Source: Kiritimatiellia bacterium (GTDB lineage: Bacteria > Verrucomicrobiota > Kiritimatiellia > JAQICX01). Taken from it: a DNA stretch of 49,274 bases. Both the position numbers and the translations under genes were made by a program. How positions within the stretch are numbered: position 1 is the stretch's first letter; each line of letters begins with the position of its first letter. The notes beneath the pieces are model-generated. The model was not told the DNA's origin. It saw nothing but the letters and a program-made list of their open reading frames with translations, and made no database searches. The stretch spans positions 1 to 49,274 of the forward strand of contig JAQICX010000032.1 in assembly GCA_027858345.1 (NCBI GenBank), written 5' to 3'. Below are positions 6,370 to 15,159 of the stretch, in pieces.

Positions 6370-8880
6370 ATGGTTTATGGTTTTACATTTTTCATTAAAT
6401 TTTTTGTTTTATTTGCTGTAAGTATTCTTTTGCCTGGAGTGTTTTGGAGCTGGGCTTTACCTAAGGAGATTAAATCTACCTGGCAGAGGAGTGTTGTATC
6501 AATTATAATTGGTTTTATATTCTGTTTATGCTGGAGTTTCTTTTTAAACACTCTAGTTATAAACAAGATGGTGATAAATCTTCTCGGATGTCTATGTGTT
6601 TCAATTTTGGGCTATAATTTGGGAAAAAAGAAGAATGCTTTTTCTGAAAAAGATTTGGGTGATACCCTTTTTTTCGGATTTAGAATTTCAATTATTCTTT
6701 CTCTTTTTTTTCTGATTTTTAATCTGAACAGTCAATGGATTCTTGGAGGCTGGGATCCTGGTGTTTATACCAATCAGGGTGTCAGTGTGGCTAATAATAA
6801 TGGTTTCACACCTCCGATTTCTTTTTCGGATGATGAGTTGACTCATGACCAGCTGCTTATGATTAGTAAAGTGCCTGATGAGATGAGCAATTCAGGTGTT
6901 GAAAATTATAGAGAACTTTTGCCGGGGGTTAGAATAGATACTAAAACAGGTGACATATCAAATCTTTTCCTAAGGAACTTTTCTAACTTTATTTCCATAT
7001 TGATTAAGTGGGGAAGTGTTGAACTTGGATTTAAAGCCAATCTATTTGCAGGGATACTCTTTATTTTGATATTCTCTGTTTTATGTTATAGAAAGTTTGG
7101 TTATTTTTTCGCGATTTCTTGTTGCTCTGTTTTATCTTTACATTCTCTATTTTTGTACCATATTAAACTGCCGACTACAGAAGTCTTGCAAATGACGCTC
7201 TTTTTTGGTTTTGTTCTTTTAAACTCATGGAAAACAAATTTATTCACCTCAATAATATCAGGTATGATTTTCTTTTGTGCGGTTGCAAATAGGGCAAGTT
7301 TTATTGGTTTAGGTTCAATATACCTGTTTTTTGTATGTTTATCTAAGACGGTTACAGATGAAAAGCTTAAAGATCGTTATGTTTTTCTTGGCTTAACCAT
7401 TTTAGGCTTATCAAGCGGTTTGATTTATGACATTGTTTTGTGTCCTGATACTATTGTGAAGTTACATTATGTTTTTAGTAAGTTGCTTTTTGTATCTATT
7501 ATCTCCATTGCGGCATCACTGGTTGTTACTTACTTTGCAGATATGTTTAAACCATTTGTTGAAAAACTATTGTCATATCTTGATAACAAAAAAGTTCGGT
7601 ATGGCTTGGCATGTTCTTTAATGCTTCTGACTTTGGCATTTATATTGTGGTTTTATTTTACATCTGATTATCTTCATAATCAAATCAGAATGTTAGTTTC
7701 TTATTTTGGAATTGCAGCAACCATTTTTGCATTTGCAGGTCTGTTTTTTATGCTTTTTGATATAAAGAACTTATATGCAAAATTAACTGTCGTTTTTCTT
7801 ATTCTTGTTAGTGTTGTGACATTTGCGAACCAGTATGTTGCGAATTTGTATCCATGGGCTGCCCGTCGATATGTCACATATACATTGCCGTTACTGATTA
7901 TGGCTTCAATATATTTTCCTTATGTTCTGTGGAGAACTAAAAAGGTTGGTTTACGGGCTGTTTCTATTATTCTGATTTTGATTATATGCGTTCCACAGCT
8001 CAAGACAACTAAACAGGTTTTTATGGGAACTGAATACCGTGGAATTTATGCAAAACTTAGTGAATTGAATAAAGTGATTGATTCTGATAAAGCTTTGATT
8101 ATTGTTGATGATCACAGGTTTGCAACGCCATTAATTTATACTTATGGGCATAAGGCTGTTGATAACAGAGTTATAACATCATCAATTGTTGATGAAGAAG
8201 GTATCAAAAAATATTATGATTTGCTGAAGACTTGGCAGGGACACGGTAACACATTGTACTTCTTAAAGACTACACTCGTTAGTGTTGATTCATATGTGCC
8301 TTTTGAATGTAGTTTGTCAAATGTCTGGAGTTCTAGTTTCAAAACAAGCGAAGTTGTTCACGGGCAAAATCAGAATAGATTTGAATATAAAGAAATAGAG
8401 TTTGAACCATCGTTATATGAGGTTGTTGAACTTCCTGAATATGCTCTGAAGCAAATAAAATTTTTTGGTGTAGATATTGGTAGTGAATTTGATTTTCTTA
8501 ACATACGTTCAGGGGTGTATGAAAGAGAAATCTCTGATGGGCATACCGTTCGATGGACATCTGATGTGGCTGAATTTGTTATAACATATGGGGGGAATGC
8601 AGACCTGTTAGTTAGAATTAGTTATACAGTTAAGCATCGCCCAGTTGAGTTAAAGCATATATCATATATGGTGAATAACAAAAATATTACGGATGTTATA
8701 TCTTCAACAAATGCCAATGATGTGATTGTTGATGCTTTTAGGGTTGATTCTTCATGTTTAACTAATACAAATGTTTTAAGTATTACTTCTGACACATTTA
8801 TTCCAAATGAGATTGACGGCAGCGCTGATAAAAGAAAGCTTGGTATTATGCTGGATTCTATTGATATTGATATTGATTAG
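6370..8880 (+). CDS. large GT-C-like polytopic membrane protein (putative glycosyltransferase)
   Basis: An 836-aa protein when read from the ATG at 6370; a TTG at 6364 would add two residues, and neither start has a clear ribosome site. About twelve membrane helices fill residues 5-535 and a roughly 300-residue non-membrane C-terminal part follows. After the fourth helix there is an extracytoplasmic loop GGWDPGVYTNQG with an acidic residue (Asp129), laid out as in GT-C/GT39-type glycosyltransferases that use polyprenyl-phosphate sugars. A second loop has YPWAARRYVTY at about 500. I infer a surface-glycan glycosyltransferase. The C-terminal half looks like a soluble domain outside the membrane and matches nothing I can name. 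It stands alone, with no glycan genes beside it. Confidence 0.6.
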   Translation: MVYGFTFFIKFFVLFAVSILLPGVFWSWALPKEIKSTWQRSVVSIIIGFIFCLCWSFFLNTLVINKMVINLLGCLCVSILGYNLGKKKNAFSEKDLGDTLFFGFRISIILSLFFLIFNLNSQWILGGWDPGVYTNQGVSVANNNGFTPPISFSDDELTHDQLLMISKVPDEMSNSGVENYRELLPGVRIDTKTGDISNLFLRNFSNFISILIKWGSVELGFKANLFAGILFILIFSVLCYRKFGYFFAISCCSVLSLHSLFLYHIKLPTTEVLQMTLFFGFVLLNSWKTNLFTSIISGMIFFCAVANRASFIGLGSIYLFFVCLSKTVTDEKLKDRYVFLGLTILGLSSGLIYDIVLCPDTIVKLHYVFSKLLFVSIISIAASLVVTYFADMFKPFVEKLLSYLDNKKVRYGLACSLMLLTLAFILWFYFTSDYLHNQIRMLVSYFGIAATIFAFAGLFFMLFDIKNLYAKLTVVFLILVSVVTFANQYVANLYPWAARRYVTYTLPLLIMASIYFPYVLWRTKKVGLRAVSIILILIICVPQLKTTKQVFMGTEYRGIYAKLSELNKVIDSDKALIIVDDHRFATPLIYTYGHKAVDNRVITSSIVDEEGIKKYYDLLKTWQGHGNTLYFLKTTLVSVDSYVPFECSLSNVWSSSFKTSEVVHGQNQNRFEYKEIEFEPSLYEVVELPEYALKQIKFFGVDIGSEFDFLNIRSGVYEREISDGHTVRWTSDVAEFVITYGGNADLLVRISYTVKHRPVELKHISYMVNNKNITDVISSTNANDVIVDAFRVDSSCLTNTNVLSITSDTFIPNEIDGSADKRKLGIMLDSIDIDID

Positions 8881-8902
8881 AGCATTTCATTTGTTTAGAG
8901 CT

Positions 8903-9130
8903 CTAGTATGTGAATAAATCCTTAATCTTATACTCATAGGAGTCATCAGGAGTAACACTGTTTAAGGCATTGAGTATTTTGAAATGAATTCTTCTGGATA
9001 TTGTTTTACCTTTTCGCCCTTTTTTTACCATTTTGTGCGTCAGGTGTTCGTCAGATGCTGCGACCAAGTCATGGTTGCTTATGTTGAGTTCATCTAAAAT
9101 TTTATCAAGTGGTTGTGTTTCGTGCTCCAT
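8903..9130 (-). CDS. small helix-turn-helix-like conserved protein (75 aa)
   Basis: A 75-aa basic protein resembling a small conserved family with the pattern (D/S)DLV-aSxEqLTHKMV-KaRKGr-hT---k-KIlnALN ending in LF(N/T)Y. Here it reads NHDLVAASDEHLTHKMVKK, then GRKGKT, then KILNALN, and ends KDLFTY. The layout suggests a compact DNA-binding HTH fold without a sensor domain, but the function is not known to me. It is convergent with the preceding membrane protein (22 bp gap) and lies 176 bp downstream of arnD on the same strand. Confidence 0.65.
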   Translation of the reverse strand: MEHETQPLDKILDELNISNHDLVAASDEHLTHKMVKKGRKGKTISRRIHFKILNALNSVTPDDSYEYKIKDLFTY

Positions 9131-9306
9131 ATATCTGTGCTTATTATCCTATTTGTTTTTAATTAAGTGGGGTAGCATATAATTTGTACTAATAAAAAGC
9201 AATGTTTTTCTATTTTTATATAAATAAAGGGGTTGATTTAGTAGCCAATTGATTGCGTCTTCGGTTGGTAGGGACGGTATTGCTGCCAAGGTTAAAAGAG
9301 ATGTGG

Positions 9307-10218
9307 TTATCCTGATTTGCAGGCAATTGTTCCTTCTCTACCAGGGATTTCTTTAAGAATAATTTTATTGGTTTCGATTATATTTGTTGGTAAAATATCT
9401 TTCAACGGCAAGAATGATATATTCTGTTTTTCTGTTTTATTAAGGAATTTGTCAAACATTTTGCTGCATACAATACCTTCTACTTCGGCATGTATAGTAA
9501 ATACACTGTTGCTTTTGCTTTTAGTAATTAGTTCTATTATGTGTTCATTGTAGTTCTCATCATTTATACCATTTGTTCCAATAAGTTCATCATATGTAGG
9601 AAAGTATTGAGGTATTTGAGGTGTTTTTAATTTTTCATCATTTACAGTTGGCACGAATATTCCTTCCCCTCTGCAATCACTATTGTGTTTAAAGTTAAAC
9701 TTATCCTTTTGGAGTAGTGTTTCATCGGTTGAACGCCATCCAGGTGCAGCGCTACAGCTTGGTGTGCTGCCTGTTATCTTTTTAAGCATTGAGTATGCTT
9801 TTTGCAATTCCCTGTAAATTCGTTCTGGCTTCCATTTTTCAATGTTTGCCTGCCAACCATGATGATCCCAAGCGTGAAGTCCAATTTCATGTCCATCTTC
9901 ATAGGCTAGTTTAATTGCGGCAATTGCTTTTTTGTTTTTACCAATTATTGGACCTGGCCAAAATGTTCCTTTAAATATAATGTCCCATCCGTATAAGTTG
10001 GAGGCATTTGACCTTAGCATTTTAATTAAAAATGTTGGCTTTAGAAGTCGCCATAAGTTTCTACCCATATTGTCTGGACCTACAGAAAAATAAAATGTTG
10101 CTTTAATATTATTTCTTTTTAGAATTGAACATAGAGTTGGAACACCTTTAATAGTCCCCCTTAGAGTATCGACATCTATTCTTAAACCAACTTTTAAATT
10201 GTTTTTGTTTTGTTCCAT
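9307..10218 (-). CDS. arnD: ArnD-like deformylase (4-deoxy-4-formamido-L-arabinose-phosphoundecaprenol deformylase)
   Basis: A 303-aa NodB-type (CE4) hydrolase that in enterobacteria removes the formyl group from undecaprenyl-phosphate-Ara4FN on the way to lipid A modification. Similarity to ArnD is specific along the whole length: GLRIDVDTLRGT with Asp15/Asp17, FSVGPDNMGRNLWRLLKP, KMLRSNASNLYGWDI, GLHAWDHHGWQ with His115/His119, CSAAPGWR, NSDCRGEG, TIHAEVEG and the end IPGREGT. No signal peptide or membrane helix is visible. The other arn genes (A, B, C, T) are not in the window, so this is an orphan copy downstream of maf-yggS with a 33-bp gap. It could act on a different formylated amino sugar. 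Confidence 0.85.
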   Translation of the reverse strand: MEQNKNNLKVGLRIDVDTLRGTIKGVPTLCSILKRNNIKATFYFSVGPDNMGRNLWRLLKPTFLIKMLRSNASNLYGWDIIFKGTFWPGPIIGKNKKAIAAIKLAYEDGHEIGLHAWDHHGWQANIEKWKPERIYRELQKAYSMLKKITGSTPSCSAAPGWRSTDETLLQKDKFNFKHNSDCRGEGIFVPTVNDEKLKTPQIPQYFPTYDELIGTNGINDENYNEHIIELITKSKSNSVFTIHAEVEGIVCSKMFDKFLNKTEKQNISFLPLKDILPTNIIETNKIILKEIPGREGTIACKSG

Positions 10219-10251
10219 TGTTTTATATATTCGGATATGTATATTTTGTTT

Positions 10252-10899
10252 CTAAACAAATATTGTTCTACCAGGACGAATGAAATTCGCACCTTCTTCA
10301 ATTGCGGTCTGATAGGAGTCTGACATGCCCATTGATAATGTTTCTAATTCAACATTGTCAATTTTTAAGTTGCTTATATAGTCATAAAGTTGTTTTGTAT
10401 GTCTGAAATATGGACGCATATCTTCTGGATCAGTGGAGTAGGCTCCCATGGTCATTAATCCGTTAATTTTGATGTTTGGAAGAGTTGAACATGCTCTGAT
10501 AATTTGCTCTGCATCATCAGGTATTACACCTTTTTTGTTTTTCTCAAATGCTGAATTAATCTCAATGCATACCGGCAATTGATGGTCTAGTCGTTTGCTA
10601 AGAGCTTCTGCATGTTTGTATGAGGCAATTGTCTGAATAGAAGATATAAAAGGGATTATTTTATTTATCTTGTTTGTTTGGAGGTGTCCAATTAGATGCC
10701 AATTCACTGTTTTTGCAAGCTCTCCAAGTTCCGTGTAAAAATCCAGTCCTTCTTGAATATAGTTTATGCCTATATCTTCTGCTCCAGCTTCGATTACTTC
10801 CTTAATCTCGGAAACAATCCTGCGTTTTACAACTACACATATTTTTACATTATCTGGTATTGCAGATTTAACTCTTTTGAAATTCTCAGCAATTGACAT
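10252..10899 (-). CDS. YggS-family pyridoxal phosphate homeostasis protein
   Basis: A 215-aa TIM-barrel protein of the YggS/PROSC family (COG0325), which binds PLP without known catalysis and keeps free PLP balanced. The PLP lysine is Lys25 in CVVVKRR. Other family blocks are intact: GINYIQEG (usually GENYxQE), NWHLIGHLQTNK, IEINSAFEKNKKG, NGLMTMGAYS, TLSMGMSDSYQTAIEEGAN and IRPGRTIF. It overlaps the end of maf by 14 bp, so translation is likely coupled. The length is slightly short for the family because of a short N-terminus. Confidence 0.92.
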   Translation of the reverse strand: MSIAENFKRVKSAIPDNVKICVVVKRRIVSEIKEVIEAGAEDIGINYIQEGLDFYTELGELAKTVNWHLIGHLQTNKINKIIPFISSIQTIASYKHAEALSKRLDHQLPVCIEINSAFEKNKKGVIPDDAEQIIRACSTLPNIKINGLMTMGAYSTDPEDMRPYFRHTKQLYDYISNLKIDNVELETLSMGMSDSYQTAIEEGANFIRPGRTIFV

Positions 10900-11446
10900 T
10901 TTTCAACCTTTTGCAAATAATATCAATTGGCAAACCCATTACATTTGTTTTAGAGCCATCTATTTTTTTTATAATTAAATTTGCATGTTCATCTATATTG
11001 TATCCACCTGCTTTGTCGATTGGTGATACTAGTTTATGATATTCAGCGATCTCTTCATGTGACAGATGTTTGAAAAATACATTTGTTTTGCATACATCAA
11101 TTGTTGTAGATTGATTAATAGGGGAATAAATCGCCACGGCTGTTATAACCTGATGTTTTCTGCCTGAAAATCTTTCTAAAATTTTATATGCCTCATCAGA
11201 GTTATTGGGCTTTCCAATTACTTTGCCGTGAAATGATATTACTGTATCTGCAGCAATGATATGACAGGAAGGATACTTTTTGATAGTAGCTTTGACTTTC
11301 AAAATTGCATTTTGCCTAGCTGTTTTTTCTGGAGAGTTAGGTAAACATACCTCCTCAACCATTGGATTGTATATGCAAAACTTGGTGCACAATTCCTTTA
11401 ATAATTTTTCTCGTCTAGGAGATTCTGATGCTAGTATTAATTTCAT
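10886..11446 (-). CDS. maf: Maf-family nucleoside triphosphate pyrophosphatase
   Basis: A 186-aa Maf/YhdE-type enzyme that hydrolyses non-canonical or excess NTPs (dTTP/UTP type) to NMP and PPi. It has the N-terminal ILASESPRREKLL, the ADTVISFHGKVIGKP block with the catalytic Asp region, SGRKHQVITAVAIY, and the C-terminal DKAGGYNIDEHANLIIKKI and GSKTNVMGLPI. No Shine-Dalgarno is evident. It is the first gene of a maf-yggS-arnD string. Confidence 0.92.
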   Translation of the reverse strand: MKLILASESPRREKLLKELCTKFCIYNPMVEEVCLPNSPEKTARQNAILKVKATIKKYPSCHIIAADTVISFHGKVIGKPNNSDEAYKILERFSGRKHQVITAVAIYSPINQSTTIDVCKTNVFFKHLSHEEIAEYHKLVSPIDKAGGYNIDEHANLIIKKIDGSKTNVMGLPIDIICKRLKNVNC

Positions 11447-11544
11447 GGTATGATTATAGAGTAAACATTAAATACAAACAACATATTTTTGCTTTTATTA
11501 TTTTATCTAAAAAGTGTAAGCTTAAATGCGAATAATAATTTGGC

Positions 11545-11580
11545 AAAAAAAAACCACTCAACACAAGATGTGCTGAGTGG
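11545..11580 (-). terminator. rho-independent terminator of the outer-membrane protein gene
   Basis: Read on the minus strand: a 12-bp stem (one G-T wobble) beginning CCACTCAGCACA with a 3-nt loop, followed by nine T (plus-strand A-run 11545-11553). It lies 27 nt after the stop of the gene at 11608. Confidence 0.93.
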
Positions 11581-11607
11581 CTAACTATTATAATCAGGGA
11601 GTCTTTC

Positions 11608-12366
11608 TTAGAAATCGTATCCTATTGAAAGCATACCAACTACTTCTACGTCGTAACCGTATTGTTCTTCAGGTAGAACTTTGTCGTCGCCTTGACCGAT
11701 GTATGTAACTGATGCTCCAAGGATTCCGTAAGCGACAGATGCGCCAACTGTGTAATCCTGAAATCCATCTTCAGTACCGCTGTTTTCGTTAATTAGATAA
11801 CCTGCTGAAGCAAAAAGACCAGCACTTAGTTCGTCTGTTAAGTCTAAGCCGTAATCAGCTGTAGCTTCCAAATAAATTGTATCTTTGATTCCACCATCCA
11901 CACCAAAGTATGCAGCAACTCCAAGTCCAATAGGACCTACTGGAAGACCAGCAGAAACAGAAAGTTCTCTATCAGCTTCACCGCCATACATTGGATATGT
12001 GTATTCGCAGTATCCAACACCAAGATCTAGCATGTCTGCAACTGTTGTTCCCCAACCAACATAGATATCAATTTCTGAAAACTGATTGTCTTCAATAGTT
12101 CCATCATAATCACCTATATCATAGTTAGCCCAAACACCAAAGTTCAGTCCAAAACTTGTTGTTGCATCCATCCAAGGCTGAGCAACCATTTCATCATTAT
12201 ATGTTACACCACGGAACACATACGCTGAAGCAACGTCCACACCTGCAGATAAACTTACTGGAGCAACTTCTTCTTCAACCATTACCACGGCTTCTTGTGC
12301 AATTGCTGATGTTGCAATCGCTGCCACACCCGCTAGAACTGCTGTTAATGTCTTTATCCTTGTCAT
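11608..12366 (-). CDS. outer-membrane beta-barrel protein, Gcw_chp/TIGR02001-like
   Basis: A 252-aa secreted protein with a Sec signal peptide; the likely cleavage is after AIA at residue 23. The mature part alternates hydrophobic and polar residues and ends in Phe (SIGYDF), typical of outer-membrane barrels. The segment ASAYVFRGVTYND ... WMDATTSFGLNFGVWANYDIG ... EIDIYVGWG resembles the Gcw_chp family (YxFRGxS, then EID-Y-Gy). It is a putative porin or channel; the substrate is unknown. It has a strong AGGAG ribosome site 8 nt before ATG and its own terminator, so it is probably a well-expressed single gene. Confidence 0.8.
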   Translation of the reverse strand: MTRIKTLTAVLAGVAAIATSAIAQEAVVMVEEEVAPVSLSAGVDVASAYVFRGVTYNDEMVAQPWMDATTSFGLNFGVWANYDIGDYDGTIEDNQFSEIDIYVGWGTTVADMLDLGVGYCEYTYPMYGGEADRELSVSAGLPVGPIGLGVAAYFGVDGGIKDTIYLEATADYGLDLTDELSAGLFASAGYLINENSGTEDGFQDYTVGASVAYGILGASVTYIGQGDDKVLPEEQYGYDVEVVGMLSIGYDF

Positions 12367-12649
12367 TGTTATGACTCCTTCTTTTTTTATTATTACTTTG
12401 CTTTGCTTTGTATATTCATTAGTTTAAAAAGCAAATACTAAAATTTAACTTACTAAAGAGTAATAGCAACAAGTGTGCCAACTACCCTGAATTTGGTTAA
12501 TATTTGCGTTTAAGCCATGTATATACTAATATTTTGTTAATTCTATAATAATCTTTTAGTTTTTAAAACATATTTTTGATATAATGTGAGAGTAATGTTA
12601 AACATCGGTTAGTTTCAAAAATGTAATCAAGGGCGGGGTAGGTACAAAA
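12367..12649. promoter_or_regulatory. divergent intergenic region
   Basis: This 283-bp AT-rich region separates the outer-membrane protein gene (minus) and the CNT transporter gene (plus). Three direct CTTTG units lie at 12399-12413, just upstream of the outer-membrane gene. Promoters for both genes must lie here, but I cannot fix the boxes with confidence. Confidence 0.4.
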
Positions 12650-13855
12650 ATGTATTTTTTAGAGCGATTTATTGGGTTGGTAGGTTTTTTAGTTTTAATA
12701 ACATTATTATATTTGTTTAGTAAGACACGCGAGAGAGTCTCGTTTCATCTTGTTATAATAGGTGTGGTTTTAATGTTTATAATACCTCTCTTTATGTTTA
12801 AAACCCTTGTAGGTGAATATTTCGGATATTTAATTCAGACTATGTCTTTAAAGCTAGTTAGTTTTTCTACAGTTGGTACAGCCTATATCTTTGGACAAAA
12901 TTATGCAAACTGTTTTGCTTTAAAGGTTCTGCCTGCAATAATTTTCTTTTCATGTTTGATGAGTATTCTATTTTATTTAGGTATTTTACAGAAGGTAATA
13001 AAGTTTTTTGCATATATAATGTATAAGACATTGAAGATATCAGGAGCTGAGTCACTGGTTGCTTCTGCAAATATGTTTTTTGGAGTGACAGCTTCGCCAC
13101 TTGTCATATATCCTTATTTAAAGAATATGACTACATCAGAGCTGTTTGTTGTAATGGTCAGTGGAATGGCAACAATTGGTGGTGGAGTCTTTGCTGCATA
13201 TGTTAATATGGGATTTAGTGCAACTCATTTGATTTGTGCAACTGTGATGTCCGTTCCGGCATCATTGATTGTTGCAAAAATTCTGATTCCTGAAGAAACA
13301 GTTCCTGAAACAGTTGCTTCTTGTCATATAAAGATAAAGAACGATGCTGTTAATGTTTTTGATGCAGCATGCAAGGGAGCTGAAAGAGGCTTGAAGCTGG
13401 CATTGACTGTTATGGCAGTGCTTCTAGCATTTATTTCTGTGATTGCTCTGATTAATTCATTCTTTGGTATTTTCCCTGAAGTTCTTGGTGAAAAGCTCAC
13501 ATTGCAGAGAATTTTAGGTTATGCACTTTCGCCAGTTGTCTTTTTGATGGGAGTTGAGGGGGGCGACATATTACCGGTTGCAAGTACTCTTGGAGTAAAA
13601 GTTATTGCAGGTGATTTTGTAGGATACATTGAACTTGCTAAATTGAAAGATGTGATATCTGAACGCTCATATATAATGGCAATATATGCTTTATGTGGGT
13701 TTTCTAACCTGTCCACCATTGGTCTTTTGGTAGGTGGTATTGGCGGACTTGTTCCTGAGCGTAGAGCTGATTTTGCTAGACTGGGGTTTAAAGCAATGGT
13801 TGCTGGTTTTGTTGCCTCTGTTTTAACAGCTTGTATCGTTGGAATTTTTCTGTAA
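12650..13855 (+). CDS. CNT/NupC-family transporter with non-canonical substrate motifs
   Basis: A 401-aa membrane protein with the concentrative nucleoside transporter layout: N-terminal helices, NupC core, gate region with HP1, and C-terminal GFSNLSTIGLLVGGIGGLVPERR (349-372), which keeps the Asn353/Ser355 pair. CNT carriers drive nucleoside uptake with Na+ or H+. Two key motifs differ. The HP1 block G-Q-T-E-(S/A)-P-L is G-V-T-A-S-P-L at 145-151, so the nucleobase-binding Gln and Glu are lost. The NEF block is GDF at 321-323, so Asn is Gly and the ribose-binding Glu is Asp. The fold call is firm; transport of an ordinary nucleoside is doubtful. Confidence 0.85.
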   Translation: MYFLERFIGLVGFLVLITLLYLFSKTRERVSFHLVIIGVVLMFIIPLFMFKTLVGEYFGYLIQTMSLKLVSFSTVGTAYIFGQNYANCFALKVLPAIIFFSCLMSILFYLGILQKVIKFFAYIMYKTLKISGAESLVASANMFFGVTASPLVIYPYLKNMTTSELFVVMVSGMATIGGGVFAAYVNMGFSATHLICATVMSVPASLIVAKILIPEETVPETVASCHIKIKNDAVNVFDAACKGAERGLKLALTVMAVLLAFISVIALINSFFGIFPEVLGEKLTLQRILGYALSPVVFLMGVEGGDILPVASTLGVKVIAGDFVGYIELAKLKDVISERSYIMAIYALCGFSNLSTIGLLVGGIGGLVPERRADFARLGFKAMVAGFVASVLTACIVGIFL

Positions 13856-13919
13856 TATTTGAGATACAATAAGTTGTCTTGTGTTTTGTCAAGTTAAAGT
13901 ATATTGCACCATAATTTAT

Positions 13920-14003
13920 TATGACAATGAGGACATTGTCGCTCCCGTTCTTCAAGACAACGGTTGTTTGTATGCTGGGAGCGACAACGTCCTCGTTGTC
14001 ATA
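13920..14003. repeat. 84-bp nested inverted repeat
   Basis: Arms of 27 bp (13920-13946 and 13977-14003; start TATGACAATGAGGACATTG) pair with two mismatches. Each arm is itself a hairpin: GACAATG-AGGA-CATTGTC in the left arm and GACAACG-TCCT-CGTTGTC in the right. The 30-nt centre has a further ACAAC/GTTGT pair. It lies between the convergent CNT and mraY genes and may act as a bidirectional terminator or be a small mobile palindrome. Confidence 0.85.
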
Positions 14004-14039
14004 GCTATAGCCAGCCGAATAATTAGCTTCTCATATATT

Positions 14040-15146
14040 CTAACGGATTTTCAGGGTTGCGAGTCCAATGATAGCACAGATGATTGATATAATCCAAAAA
14101 CGAATTGTAACCTGTGTTTCGCTCCATCCTTTTTTCTCAAAGTGATGGTGAATTGGCGCCATTAAGAATATACGTTTTCCACCTCTATATCTGTATGATG
14201 TAACTTGAAGTATAACGCTTATGCTTTCCATTACAAAAACACCTCCTATAATAAGGAGAAGAAGTTCTTGCTTTACAAGTAGAGCAATCATTGCTATTGA
14301 ACCGCCAATTGCCAAGCTGCCAGTATCGCCCATAAAAACTTGTGCAGGGTGACAGTTGTACCATAAGAATCCTAAACTTGCCCCAAGCAAAGCACCACAA
14401 AATATTGTAATCTCTCCACAACCTGGAACGTACGGAACCAGTAAGTAGTTGGATAAAATTGTATTACCGGCAACGTATGCAAGAACCATGTATGCCATTG
14501 TAACTGATATTGTACAACCAATTGCAAGTCCATCTAACCCGTCTGTTAGATTTGTTGCATTACTTGCCCCTGTGATAACAATAGATGAAAAAATCAGTAC
14601 AGCAATTAGGGGCATTCCTGTGAATAGTGGATTTTTAAGGAATGGAACCATTAAACATTTGGCAAGTTCCTTTGTTTCTGGAATGATGAAGAGTAGAGTT
14701 CCTATGATAAGTCCCCATAGGATTTGGAAAAAGAATTTTCTTCTGGCTGATAGTCCTTGTGATGTTTGTCCTTTAATTTTTGTGTAATCATCAAGAAAGC
14801 CTACAGCTCCCATATATATTAGAGTGGCTAGGGTAAGGTAGATTGGTACATTGGTTATTGGAGACCAAAGTATTGTTGAGATAAAAACAGCGGCAATAAT
14901 GATGAGTCCGCCCATTGTTGGAGTTCCCTGTTTGTGCCCATGTAGCTCAAAAACTTCTTTCTCTCCTTCTCCATTTCTGACATACTGTCCATATTTCAGT
15001 TGTGCTAGCTTTTTGATTGCCCATGGAGCAATTAGAACTGTTATTATGAATGCTGTTGTTGCAGCCAGAAATGATCGCAGTGTTATATATTGAAATATTC
15101 TTAGAGGAGAAAAAACATCTTGTAGTTGATATAGATAATATAGCAT
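14040..15146 (-). CDS. mraY: phospho-N-acetylmuramoyl-pentapeptide-transferase MraY
   Basis: A 368-aa polytopic membrane enzyme that joins UDP-MurNAc-pentapeptide to undecaprenyl phosphate, giving lipid I. Its signatures are GTPTMGG near 75, the Mg-binding DDYTKI at 119-124, NATNLTDGLDGLAIG, FMGDTGSLAIGG and APIHHHFEKKGWSE. About ten membrane helices are visible. It is the last gene of the dcw cluster here (13 bp after murF); murD, ftsW and murG, which often follow, are absent. The nested inverted repeat 13920-14003 lies just downstream. Confidence 0.97.
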   Translation of the reverse strand: MLYYLYQLQDVFSPLRIFQYITLRSFLAATTAFIITVLIAPWAIKKLAQLKYGQYVRNGEGEKEVFELHGHKQGTPTMGGLIIIAAVFISTILWSPITNVPIYLTLATLIYMGAVGFLDDYTKIKGQTSQGLSARRKFFFQILWGLIIGTLLFIIPETKELAKCLMVPFLKNPLFTGMPLIAVLIFSSIVITGASNATNLTDGLDGLAIGCTISVTMAYMVLAYVAGNTILSNYLLVPYVPGCGEITIFCGALLGASLGFLWYNCHPAQVFMGDTGSLAIGGSIAMIALLVKQELLLLIIGGVFVMESISVILQVTSYRYRGGKRIFLMAPIHHHFEKKGWSETQVTIRFWIISIICAIIGLATLKIR

Positions 15147-15159
15147 TTATTTGTTGTCC

